Shown: piece by piece, positions 1-6,886 of the stretch
Numbering within the stretch: position 1 is the stretch's first letter
How the letters are laid out: each line of letters starts with the position of its first letter
Origin: Bacteroidetes bacterium GWA2_31_9b
GTDB lineage: Bacteria > Bacteroidota > Bacteroidia > Bacteroidales > UBA12077
Assembly (NCBI GenBank): GCA_001769005.1
Contig: MENE01000119.1
Span: 21,229 to 37,947 of the forward strand
Length of the DNA: 16,719 bases
Direction of reading: 5' to 3'
Translations under genes and position numbers: made by a program
The notes under the pieces: model-generated
Seen by the model: the letters and a program-made list of their open reading frames with translations, nothing else
What the model was told of the DNA's origin: nothing
Database searches by the model: none

Positions 1-270
1 ATTCAATTGGCAGAAGATTTTGGACTTAAAGTTGAACGAAGACCAGTAGATATTGACGAACTGAATACTTTTGATGAAGTTGGTGCATGTGGTACTGCTG
101 CAATAATTTCTCCAATAGGTGAGATTTATGATATAGATATGGATAAAAAATATGTTTTCTGTAAAGATGGGAAAGCAGGTCCAATATCCACAAGATTATA
201 TAATAAATTAGTTGATATTCAGTATGGAGATGAACCAGATACTCATGAATGGGTAGAAATTATTAAGTAA
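1..270 (+). CDS. ilvE: Branched-chain-amino-acid aminotransferase, C-terminal end (partial)
   Basis: The reading frame is open from the first base, so this is the last 89 codons of a gene that begins outside the window; the TTG at 7 is an internal Leu codon, not a start. The segment around residues 26-41 (FDEVGACGTAAIISPI) is the typical C-terminal motif of fold-type IV branched-chain aminotransferases, where the GTAA stretch lies near the PLP phosphate. These cytosolic enzymes move an amino group between Leu, Ile or Val and 2-oxoglutarate, in the last step of branched-chain amino acid synthesis or the first of breakdown. The end (HEWVEIIK) is also typical. A strong hairpin follows at once, so this is the last gene of its transcript. 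Family assignment is firm; substrate range cannot be judged from the tail alone. Confidence 0.85.
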   Translation: MQLAEDFGLKVERRPVDIDELNTFDEVGACGTAAIISPIGEIYDIDMDKKYVFCKDGKAGPISTRLYNKLVDIQYGDEPDTHEWVEIIK

Positions 271-272
271 AT

Positions 273-306
273 AAAAAAGCTTCCGAAATTTTTCGGAAGC
301 TTTTTT
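273..306. terminator. Bidirectional rho-independent terminator between ilvE and siaC
   Basis: A 9-bp perfect stem (279-287 GCTTCCGAA with 292-300 TTCGGAAGC) and a 4-nt loop is flanked by six A on the left and six T on the right. It therefore reads as a terminator on both strands: for the aminotransferase on + and for the siaC operon on -, whose last stop codon lies at 324-326. Confidence 0.9.
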
Positions 307-323
307 ATTTTTATAAAATCTAA

Positions 324-710
324 TTAAGCAAATTCGCGTAATTCAATTTTTATTCCTGATTCTGCTTCAAAATCCTCAACTTCATCAATCATATCAGGGT
401 CTTCTTTATCGTAATACCAAACTACTTTAACCTGGCCTCCTTTATTTTCATATTCTTTTAAAATTTCGAGAATATCAAGAATACATTTTGTAGAACTGGT
501 ATTTAAGTAAATAAGTTTTACATTAAATTCAATACCTTTTCTAATATTATTAATGTAGTCTTTTATCCATGATGAAAGCGGCAAAAAGAATTTATATGTT
601 TCTTCCATATACGATTCGCCAGAAATTTCGCATAATCCGGTATTTGCATTAAAATTTACTTCGGGAAAATAAGGTGTCTCCGGAGAACTTTTAATCAATA
701 TATCTTCCAT
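324..710 (-). CDS. siaC: SiaC-like regulatory phosphoprotein (DUF1987 family)
   Basis: This 128-aa cytosolic protein has the full length and pattern of the DUF1987/SiaC family: an N-terminal ETPYFPEVNFN segment, the ISGESYMEETYKFF block, a helix with WIKDYI, the strand YLNTSSTK (68-75), and a C-terminal VKVVWYYDKEDPDM strand-turn. In Pseudomonas, SiaC is phosphorylated by SiaB on a threonine in the equivalent LNT segment and dephosphorylated by the SpoIIE-type phosphatase SiaA; the unphosphorylated form binds and activates the cyclase SiaD. Thr71 is the likely phosphosite here (inferred by family pattern; Ser72, Ser73 and Thr74 are adjacent). It is the last gene of the operon, 10 bp behind siaB, and starts with ATG. 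No SiaD-like GGDEF gene is in the window, so its partner is open; the divergent adenylate cyclase at 4565 is the obvious candidate. Confidence 0.85.
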   Translation of the reverse strand: MEDILIKSSPETPYFPEVNFNANTGLCEISGESYMEETYKFFLPLSSWIKDYINNIRKGIEFNVKLIYLNTSSTKCILDILEILKEYENKGGQVKVVWYYDKEDPDMIDEVEDFEAESGIKIELREFA

Positions 711-720
711 ATTCTATGAT

Positions 721-1236
721 TTAATTTTTATCTATTTTAACAGTTATTGATAAATATGCAAAATCTTTATCTACTTCTTCATATTGATAGTTGATTTTAT
801 TTTGCGAAAGCATTACTGCTTGTATTAATCCTATTCGTGCACCAAATTTTTCACCTGGAGAATTTAATCGTTGTTCTCTTTTTAGTTGCCTCAAATCACT
901 AATACTCGATGAGTTTATGATATTGCATCTTTGAATTAAAATATCACTATCGCTTCGTTTCACAAGATTTTTAGTTGTAAATGTAAAATGAGACTCGAAT
1001 TCTTTTAGATTTAACTCGCCAACACCAATTCTGCTTTCATTATTTACCATGTGAAAATCTTCGGAGTAATAAGATACATTTTGCGAAAGTTCAATAAATA
1101 TCCTAAAAAGCTTTTTACGCGCATTTGAATATGCATTTGTATAGTTTCTGACATTACTGCCAAAGACTGAAATAAGCTCAATATAGAAAGGTCCCCGATA
1201 TGAAAGCAATGTTTTATTTTTCAAGTTTAAACCCAA
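721..1236 (-). CDS. siaB: SiaB-like protein kinase (GHKL fold, SiaB/DUF6272 family)
   Basis: A 171-aa protein with the reduced GHKL ATPase pattern of SiaB kinases: an N-box-like IELSQNVSYYS (48-58, with Glu49, Gln52 and Asn53), a short GVGEL segment (71-75), and a glycine-containing helix KFGARIGLIQAVMLS (130-144). The family phosphorylates SiaC on Ser/Thr, like an anti-sigma-factor kinase. It lies 26 bp behind the TPR phosphatase and 10 bp before siaC, so kinase, substrate and phosphatases share one transcript. The start is unusual: an in-frame TAA lies directly before the TTG at 1236-1234, and the first Met in frame is residue 63, inside the conserved domain. Translation must therefore start at a non-ATG codon (TTG at residue 1, 5 or 10). 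The N-terminal region before LSYRG seems a little shorter than I expect for the family. Kinase activity is inferred from family only. Confidence 0.8.
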   Translation of the reverse strand: MGLNLKNKTLLSYRGPFYIELISVFGSNVRNYTNAYSNARKKLFRIFIELSQNVSYYSEDFHMVNNESRIGVGELNLKEFESHFTFTTKNLVKRSDSDILIQRCNIINSSSISDLRQLKREQRLNSPGEKFGARIGLIQAVMLSQNKINYQYEEVDKDFAYLSITVKIDKN

Positions 1237-1262
1237 TTATTTGATAAAAATACAATTTTCTA

Positions 1263-3011
1263 TTAATATTTTATTTTAATTCCTATTAAAGTTATATCAT
1301 CACGTTGTTCTGCATTTTGCTGAAAATTTTTTAAATCAGACTCTATGCTTTCCTTTTGTTGAATTAACGGATCTTGCACTATTTTAATAATTAAATCATT
1401 TAATCTTTGTGAACCGTATCTTTTCCTTTCGGGATTGTTTTGATCAGTAATTCCATCTGAAGATAAAAATAACATGTCCCCATCATTTAAATCAATCTGA
1501 TTATTTGTAAATTTTGCATCTCTGTTTTCATTTTTTGATCCTCCTATAGATAATCTATCACCTTTAATTTCTTCAATGGTAGATGTTTGATTTCTATAAA
1601 CAATTAGAGGTCGTTTTGCTCCAGTAAAAATCATTTTATTTTTTTTACGAATATCTTCAAAACAGATTAAGCAAACATCCATTCCATCAGCGTTTTCTGT
1701 TTCATTTTGTCGAAGGGCTTCAATAATTTTAGAATTTAATAATGCCAATATCTTTGCTGGATCAGTAATTTCTTTTTCAATAACAATCTCATTCAATAAT
1801 CTGCTTCCTATCATCGACATAAATGCTCCGGGTACACCATGACCTGTACAATCGACTGAAGCTAAATATACTCTGTTATCTAATTCTGTATACCAGTAAA
1901 AATCACCGGAAACAATATCTTTTGGCTTATAAATAATAAAATGATCAAAATATTTACCGATGTTATTTTCTAAAGGTAATATGGCTTGTTGAATATTCTG
2001 AGCGTATTGTATACTTGAATTTATTTTTTTGTTTTGCAAATCAAGTTTATCTCGCTGATCTTCAATTTGAAATTTTTGTGATTTAATCTTTCTATAAAGA
2101 AATAAAAGTAAGGTAGCAATTATAAGAATTGCAATAAAACCATATATCAAAATGCTTCGTAATAATCTTTCAAATTTAAGTTGTGCTTCCTGTGCTTTAA
2201 TTTGTGATTCTTTTAATTCAAGTTGCATTTTTTGTACACGACTTAGTTCTTCAACAACTGCTAATGAGTCGGAAGTAATTTTTAATTTATCAGTTTGTAT
2301 TATAAGTTCTTTTTCAGTTTTATTTTTCTCAGATTGTGCTTTATTTACTTCACTTTCCGATTGATCTTTAATATCTTTTATTTCTTGATTTTTAAGATAT
2401 TTATCAAGAGATGCAAACAAATCAAAGTATTCTATACTTTTTTCTGAATTACCCATTTTTTGGTAATTCTCTGCAATAACACCATAAAATGTACGTAGTG
2501 ATTTAATATCATTGAGTTCTTTTGAAAGGATGATTCCTTCTTGAGCTGCTTTATTCGACTCATCGTAGTTTTTATCGAGCTGATAAGTTTGCGAAATATT
2601 AATAAAACTTGAAATTATTCCCGATTTATTCTTAGAATTTCTGCTTATTGAAAGTCCTGATTTAAAATTCTCCAGTGCTTTTTGATATTTGTCGGTTTCG
2701 TTATAAATCATGCCTAAATAGTTATAGGTTAATAGTAACCCATTTGTATTTGACAATGATTTATTTATTTCTAGTGCTTTTTCGAAATAATTAATTGCAT
2801 TCGAAAAAAGTTGATTATTCCAACATAGAAATGCAGCTTTATTTAAATATTCTAATTCTAATTGTTTATTATTCTGCGCTTTGTAGTTTGAAATTTGAGT
2901 TTCATATCCTGCGAGTTCTGTTTTTATATTTTCTGGTATTTGTTGACAAAGCCCGGATAAGGATATTGAAAAAATGAGTAAAAATAGTGTGGATAAGTTT
3001 AATTTTTTCAC
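1263..3011 (-). CDS. Membrane-bound TPR-SpoIIE (PP2C-type) serine/threonine phosphatase
   Basis: A 582-aa sensor-phosphatase. Residues 1-23 look like a signal peptide (KK then a hydrophobic run ending GLCQQ). Residues about 50-210 hold tetratricopeptide repeats (for example FSNAINYFEKALEINKS and YQKALENFKSGLSISR), expected outside the inner membrane. A charged coiled coil follows (about 210-283), then one membrane helix (285-306), a short cytosolic coiled coil and a SpoIIE domain (about 330-582). Metal-binding and signature residues are present: GDFYW (Asp370), DCTGHG (Asp387), GMD (Asp445), SSDG (Asp519) and RDD (571-572), so it should be active. Start codon is GTG at 3011; no ATG lies between it and the signal peptide. 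It sits 25 bp behind the receiver-phosphatase and 26 bp before siaB, and is the positional counterpart of SiaA, the membrane phosphatase that dephosphorylates SiaC. The TPR ligand is unknown. Confidence 0.88.
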   Translation of the reverse strand: MKKLNLSTLFLLIFSISLSGLCQQIPENIKTELAGYETQISNYKAQNNKQLELEYLNKAAFLCWNNQLFSNAINYFEKALEINKSLSNTNGLLLTYNYLGMIYNETDKYQKALENFKSGLSISRNSKNKSGIISSFINISQTYQLDKNYDESNKAAQEGIILSKELNDIKSLRTFYGVIAENYQKMGNSEKSIEYFDLFASLDKYLKNQEIKDIKDQSESEVNKAQSEKNKTEKELIIQTDKLKITSDSLAVVEELSRVQKMQLELKESQIKAQEAQLKFERLLRSILIYGFIAILIIATLLLFLYRKIKSQKFQIEDQRDKLDLQNKKINSSIQYAQNIQQAILPLENNIGKYFDHFIIYKPKDIVSGDFYWYTELDNRVYLASVDCTGHGVPGAFMSMIGSRLLNEIVIEKEITDPAKILALLNSKIIEALRQNETENADGMDVCLICFEDIRKKNKMIFTGAKRPLIVYRNQTSTIEEIKGDRLSIGGSKNENRDAKFTNNQIDLNDGDMLFLSSDGITDQNNPERKRYGSQRLNDLIIKIVQDPLIQQKESIESDLKNFQQNAEQRDDITLIGIKIKY

Positions 3012-3036
3012 TGATTTTTTATTTAAAGTGTTAAAG

Positions 3037-4266
3037 TTATTTTATTTTAAATCCAAAAACAAGAACATCATCAATTTGATCCAGAGAGCCTCTCCAATCA
3101 ATATAAACTCGTTCTAATATTTCTTTTTGTTGATACATTGGTAAATCTGAAATTTTTATAAGTATTTCCTGAAATTGTTTATATCTAAATTTCTTACCAT
3201 TTTCACCACCAAACTGATCGGCATATCCATCTGAAAATAAATATATTGTATCATTAGTTTCTAAATCAATATTTTGATTTTTAAATGGTTTATTAAAATT
3301 TATATGAATACCAACAGGCATTCTGTCACCTTTAAATTCGATTAATTCTTTTTTTCTAATAATATAAACAGGATTGTTTGCACCTGCGAATTGCATTTTT
3401 CTTGAGTTACAATCAATAATACACAATGCAATATCCATTCCATCCTGTGTTTCACCCATTTTCCCTTTTTGATTCAACAAATTCATTATTTTTTCCCGAA
3501 GTTGTTCCAGAATATCATTTGCCGATTGAAAAGAATCACTTACAATAATATCATTTAAATAAACAGTGCCAAGCATATGCATTAATGCTCCCGAAACCCC
3601 ATGTCCTGTACAATCACCAATGGCTAAAATTATTTTTTCTTTGTATTTCGATATCCAGTAAAAGTCGCCACTAACATAACTTTTTGGTAAATGCAAAAGG
3701 AAATAATGATTTGTTAATTCTTCAATTTTATTTAAATCGGGAAGTATTGCTTGTTGAATCCGACTGGCATATCTAATATCAGCCATTATTTCATTATTTT
3801 TTTGAGTAATAATGTCGCGTTGTTTTAATACATTTTCGTGTTGCCACTCAATATGTTTATTTTTAACTTCAATTTCAGCCTGTTTTTGTTCTGAAAATTT
3901 ATAAGTATCAATAAATTTTATTGATGTTTTTATTGCAGATATTAATGTAATATTTATGTAAGGTTTATGAATAAACAATAGCGCACCATAATCAAAAATA
4001 TTTTCTATTTCTTTTGATTGTGAAATAACAATAATAGGAATTTTAAAAAAATCAGTTATTTTTTTTAAAATATCCAATCCATTATTCTTTGAAAAATCAA
4101 TATCTAAAACAATAATATCGGGAGAATAATTTGTAATTTGATCGGTAATATTTGTTAAGTTATTTGTTGTAAAAATTGAAATTTCAGGAAAAGAAGAAAC
4201 CAGAACAGAATTTAAGCTATTCAATTCTTTTTCAATCTGATTTATAATTAGAAGGTTTTGAGCCAT
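3037..4266 (-). CDS. Response-regulator-like SpoIIE (PP2C-type) phosphatase
   Basis: A 409-aa soluble protein: a receiver-like domain (about 1-120), a coiled-coil linker (about 122-165) and a SpoIIE phosphatase domain (about 165-409). Phosphatase residues are intact: GDFYW (Asp201), GDCTGHG (Asp218), GMD (Asp278), FSDG (Asp346) and DD (399-400). The receiver keeps the probable phosphoacceptor Asp55 (VLDIDF), Ser82 and the lysine of HKP (Lys101). The acidic pair that binds Mg2+ in ordinary receivers is replaced by Asn9-Gln10 (LLIINQ), so normal phosphorylation is doubtful. It is the first gene of the four-gene operon ending with siaC and is a second candidate phosphatase for SiaC; its catalytic domain is clearly a paralogue of the next gene's (both have an IQQAILP entry and a GDR motif near the C-terminal third). 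ATG start; no Shine-Dalgarno seen. Confidence 0.87.
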   Translation of the reverse strand: MAQNLLIINQIEKELNSLNSVLVSSFPEISIFTTNNLTNITDQITNYSPDIIVLDIDFSKNNGLDILKKITDFFKIPIIVISQSKEIENIFDYGALLFIHKPYINITLISAIKTSIKFIDTYKFSEQKQAEIEVKNKHIEWQHENVLKQRDIITQKNNEIMADIRYASRIQQAILPDLNKIEELTNHYFLLHLPKSYVSGDFYWISKYKEKIILAIGDCTGHGVSGALMHMLGTVYLNDIIVSDSFQSANDILEQLREKIMNLLNQKGKMGETQDGMDIALCIIDCNSRKMQFAGANNPVYIIRKKELIEFKGDRMPVGIHINFNKPFKNQNIDLETNDTIYLFSDGYADQFGGENGKKFRYKQFQEILIKISDLPMYQQKEILERVYIDWRGSLDQIDDVLVFGFKIK

Positions 4267-4564
4267 TTACAATTTTTACTTTTCGATACTAAAAATAATA
4301 AAATCCTTTGTATAAAAGAGTAAATATTAAATAATCTTATAAATTAATAACAATTTATATATTCAAGAATTAAGAACATGTCTATTTACAACAAATTATA
4401 TTTTATTAAATAGTTTTAATAAAAAAGCATTTTTCACATAAAAATAATAAACATGTAAAAGTTTTTTTATTAACTACTTTAAAAAAAAAATCAAACCAGC
4501 GCATTAATTATTTAAAAAATCATATTTTTAGCTAATATTCAAAAAAATACACTACAAACCTTTT
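4267..4564. promoter_or_regulatory. Divergent intergenic region between the Sia-like operon and the cyclase gene
   Basis: This 298-bp, very AT-rich gap must hold promoters for both directions. I see no exact TAnnTTTG box with a matching TTTG upstream on either strand. The nearest minus-strand candidate is the reverse of ACAAATTATA at 4391-4400, with one extra base in the spacer. The palindromic word ACATGT occurs twice, 75 bp apart (4376-4381 and 4451-4456), each preceded by AA. It is a weak candidate operator pair. No ORF and no RNA structure is evident. Confidence 0.35.
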
Positions 4565-6166
4565 ATGAGTTATAAAATATTAATTGCAGACGATAATGGT
4601 GATACAATATTGCAGTTGAGGAAACTCCTGAAAGATGATATTTTAGATCTTCAAATTACACAATCCTGCCACAATGATATTTATACAAAAGCATTAAAGA
4701 TTTTTCCAGATATTGTTTTGGTTTTTCCTAAAACTCTTGTTCGTACAGGAATAGAAAGTATTATGTCGCTAAAGCAAAACAAACAAACACATAATATTCC
4801 TGTTTTAATTATTACTGATTATTCACCTGTTGTAAATATTGATAGAATATTTGAATATGGTATTGTTGATATCATTAGAAAACCTTTTACACGTGAAGAG
4901 CTACTTTTACGGTTTGAAGCTGCTCAAAACCGAAAAGAGTTTCAACATGAAATTTATAAAGAACATGAACTATTAAGAGAACTTTCTATTGTAGCAAAAA
5001 AAACTGCAAATAGTGTTGTTATTATAAGTTCCGATGGTACTATTGAATGGATAAATGAAGGATTTGAAAAAATGTATGGCTTTTCATACAACGAGTTTAA
5101 AGAAAAATTCGAGGAAAACATTTTCAATCCCGATAAAAATCCAAAATTATTTAATGCAATTCAAAAATGTAAGAATGGTTATGAAAGTGTAGTTTATGAA
5201 AATAAATGGAATACAAAATATGAGACCCCAATTTGGATACAAACTACTTTAACACCTATTTTTAATGAGCAAAATGAAATAATAAAATTTGTAGCAATAG
5301 AATCCGATGTATCAGCACTTAAAGAGGTTGAAGAACGTCTTGAAGCTAAAAATCAAAGTTTACTAACTTTAACAGAACATTTAGAAAAATCAAATCAGAT
5401 TTTAGAAAAACAGCATGTAGAAATAGAATTACAAAAACAAGCAATAGAAGAGCAAAAACTAAAATCAGATGAATTACTTTTAAATATATTACCTGCTGAG
5501 ATTGCAAATCAGTTAAAGAAAAAAGGTTCAGCAAAATCGAAACAATACAAAATGGTAAGTATTTTATTTACTGATTTTAAAGATTTTTCGCATTTGGCTA
5601 GAACTATTCCAAGTCAGGATTTAATTACAGAACTCAACACATATTTCCAAAAATTCGACGAAATTATTGAAGGGCATTATATTGAAAAAATAAAAACCAT
5701 CGGAGATTCTTATATGTGTGCCGGAGGTTTGCCATTGACAAATAGAAGTAACCCAATTGATGTTACCATTGCAGGATTGAAGATTCAAAAATTCATAAAA
5801 GAATATGCCGAAGAAAAGAAATTGAAAAATGAAGAAGCATGGCAACTTCGTGTAGGCATACATACAGGTGAAGTTATTGCAGGGGTTATTGGTAAAAAGA
5901 AATTTGCTTATGATATATGGGGTGATGCAGTAAATAAAGCTGCCCGAATGGAACAGTTTGGAGCTATTGCTAAGGTAAATGTTTCTGGAGATACATATGA
6001 GTTTTTGAAAGATTATTTCGACTGTACTTATAGAGGGAAAGTTGAAGTAAAAAACAACGATGAACTAGAAATGTATTATGTAAATAGACTTAAACCCGAA
6101 TTTTCTGATGATCCTGAAGGAACCGAACCAAATGCCGAGTTCCTGAAAATACTTGCCAAATACTAA
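4565..6166 (+). CDS. Class III adenylate cyclase with receiver-like and PAS domains
   Basis: A 533-aa cytosolic protein: receiver-like domain (about 1-122), PAS domain (about 140-252, with EWINEGFEKMYGFSYNEF), a long coiled coil (about 252-305), then a class III cyclase domain (about 327-508) entered through LLLNILPAEIANQLKKKG. Catalytic residues are present: metal ligands Asp337 (FTDF) and Asp381 (IGDSYM), transition-state Asn457 and Arg461 (DAVNKAARM). The base-selecting positions are Lys377 (EKIKTIGD) and Asp450 (YDIWGD), as in adenylate cyclases; guanylate cyclases have Glu and Cys there. cAMP is therefore the predicted product, probably by a homodimer. In the receiver, Asp9-Asp10 and Lys106 remain, but the phosphoacceptor position is Phe54 (IVLVFP), so it cannot be phosphorylated normally. 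The gene is divergent from the phosphatase/siaB/siaC operon, which suggests a common pathway. ATG start. Confidence 0.88.
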   Translation: MSYKILIADDNGDTILQLRKLLKDDILDLQITQSCHNDIYTKALKIFPDIVLVFPKTLVRTGIESIMSLKQNKQTHNIPVLIITDYSPVVNIDRIFEYGIVDIIRKPFTREELLLRFEAAQNRKEFQHEIYKEHELLRELSIVAKKTANSVVIISSDGTIEWINEGFEKMYGFSYNEFKEKFEENIFNPDKNPKLFNAIQKCKNGYESVVYENKWNTKYETPIWIQTTLTPIFNEQNEIIKFVAIESDVSALKEVEERLEAKNQSLLTLTEHLEKSNQILEKQHVEIELQKQAIEEQKLKSDELLLNILPAEIANQLKKKGSAKSKQYKMVSILFTDFKDFSHLARTIPSQDLITELNTYFQKFDEIIEGHYIEKIKTIGDSYMCAGGLPLTNRSNPIDVTIAGLKIQKFIKEYAEEKKLKNEEAWQLRVGIHTGEVIAGVIGKKKFAYDIWGDAVNKAARMEQFGAIAKVNVSGDTYEFLKDYFDCTYRGKVEVKNNDELEMYYVNRLKPEFSDDPEGTEPNAEFLKILAKY

Positions 6167-6245
6167 TTATATATTGTTGGAAAACACTTAGGTTTTTTCA
6201 ATATTGATTCTCAGAATATTTTTTACTTATAGTTTAAGAAACAAA

Positions 6246-6728
6246 CTATAAAAGCATATCACCACTAAAATTTATTGGTAAAAATTGTTTAACGCTATCG
6301 GCCATGGTAATACTTTTTTTCCCAAAAAGTAAAACTTTAATTGGTGTAGCTGATTTTTTTTCACTTTCAAGCATTACCTGAAGACAAGAACCACATGGTG
6401 AAATTGGTTCAGATACAAATCCATCGTTGTTTTTAGCAGCAATTGCAATTGCTTTTATTTTTTGATCAGGATATTTTGCATTAGCATAAAAAATAGCAAC
6501 TCGTTCAGCACATAACCCGGAAGGATAAGCTGCATTTTCCTGGTTGTTACCAATTACAATTTCTTTATTTTCCAACAATACAGCTGCACCAACTTTAAAT
6601 TTTGAATAGGGAGCATATGCATTCTCAGATGCTTCCTTTGCACTTTCAATTAAATCTTGATATACTTTTTCAAGTTCGGCAAGAGAATTGTATTCATACA
6701 AAACAGATGTAATTTCTCGTTTATTCAT
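6246..6728 (-). CDS. cdd: Cytidine deaminase
   Basis: A 160-aa homotetramer-type cytidine deaminase, which turns cytidine and deoxycytidine into uridine and deoxyuridine in pyrimidine salvage. Zinc and catalytic residues are clear: GLCAER (Cys73, Glu75) and PCGSC (Cys112, Cys115). YAPYSKFKVGAA and NQENAAYPSG are the usual substrate-side motifs. The residue after the second zinc cysteine is Leu116, where most family members have Arg (PCGxCRQ). I chose the ATG at 6728 because it gives the usual length; the frame stays open to a TTG at 6797 and would add 23 residues without family character. It stands alone, convergent with the cyclase gene (79 bp apart; only a weak A/T-only hairpin between them) and divergent from the glucosaminidase gene. 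Confidence 0.9.
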   Translation of the reverse strand: MNKREITSVLYEYNSLAELEKVYQDLIESAKEASENAYAPYSKFKVGAAVLLENKEIVIGNNQENAAYPSGLCAERVAIFYANAKYPDQKIKAIAIAAKNNDGFVSEPISPCGSCLQVMLESEKKSATPIKVLLFGKKSITMADSVKQFLPINFSGDMLL

Positions 6729-6886
6729 TCGAAGTGTTTTTTCAGTTATCTGATAAAAATAAACTTTTGTAAAACGAATATTTTTATATTTGTTCAAAAT
6801 AACAAAAAAAATATGAATTCATCATGTTTTAAAGCAATGAATCATTTTATTTACGTTATTAATAATAAAACCTATATATTAAAAAA

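Noticed and set aside
6167..6245. Terminator between the cyclase and cdd genes
   Set aside because: The only hairpins (AATATT arms near 6203-6217, TATAGTTT/AAACTATA at 6228-6250) are A/T-dominated and lack a clear T run in the right place.
6729..6797. N-terminal extension of cdd from a TTG at 6797
   Set aside because: The 23 added residues are unlike the family; the ATG at 6728 gives the usual length.
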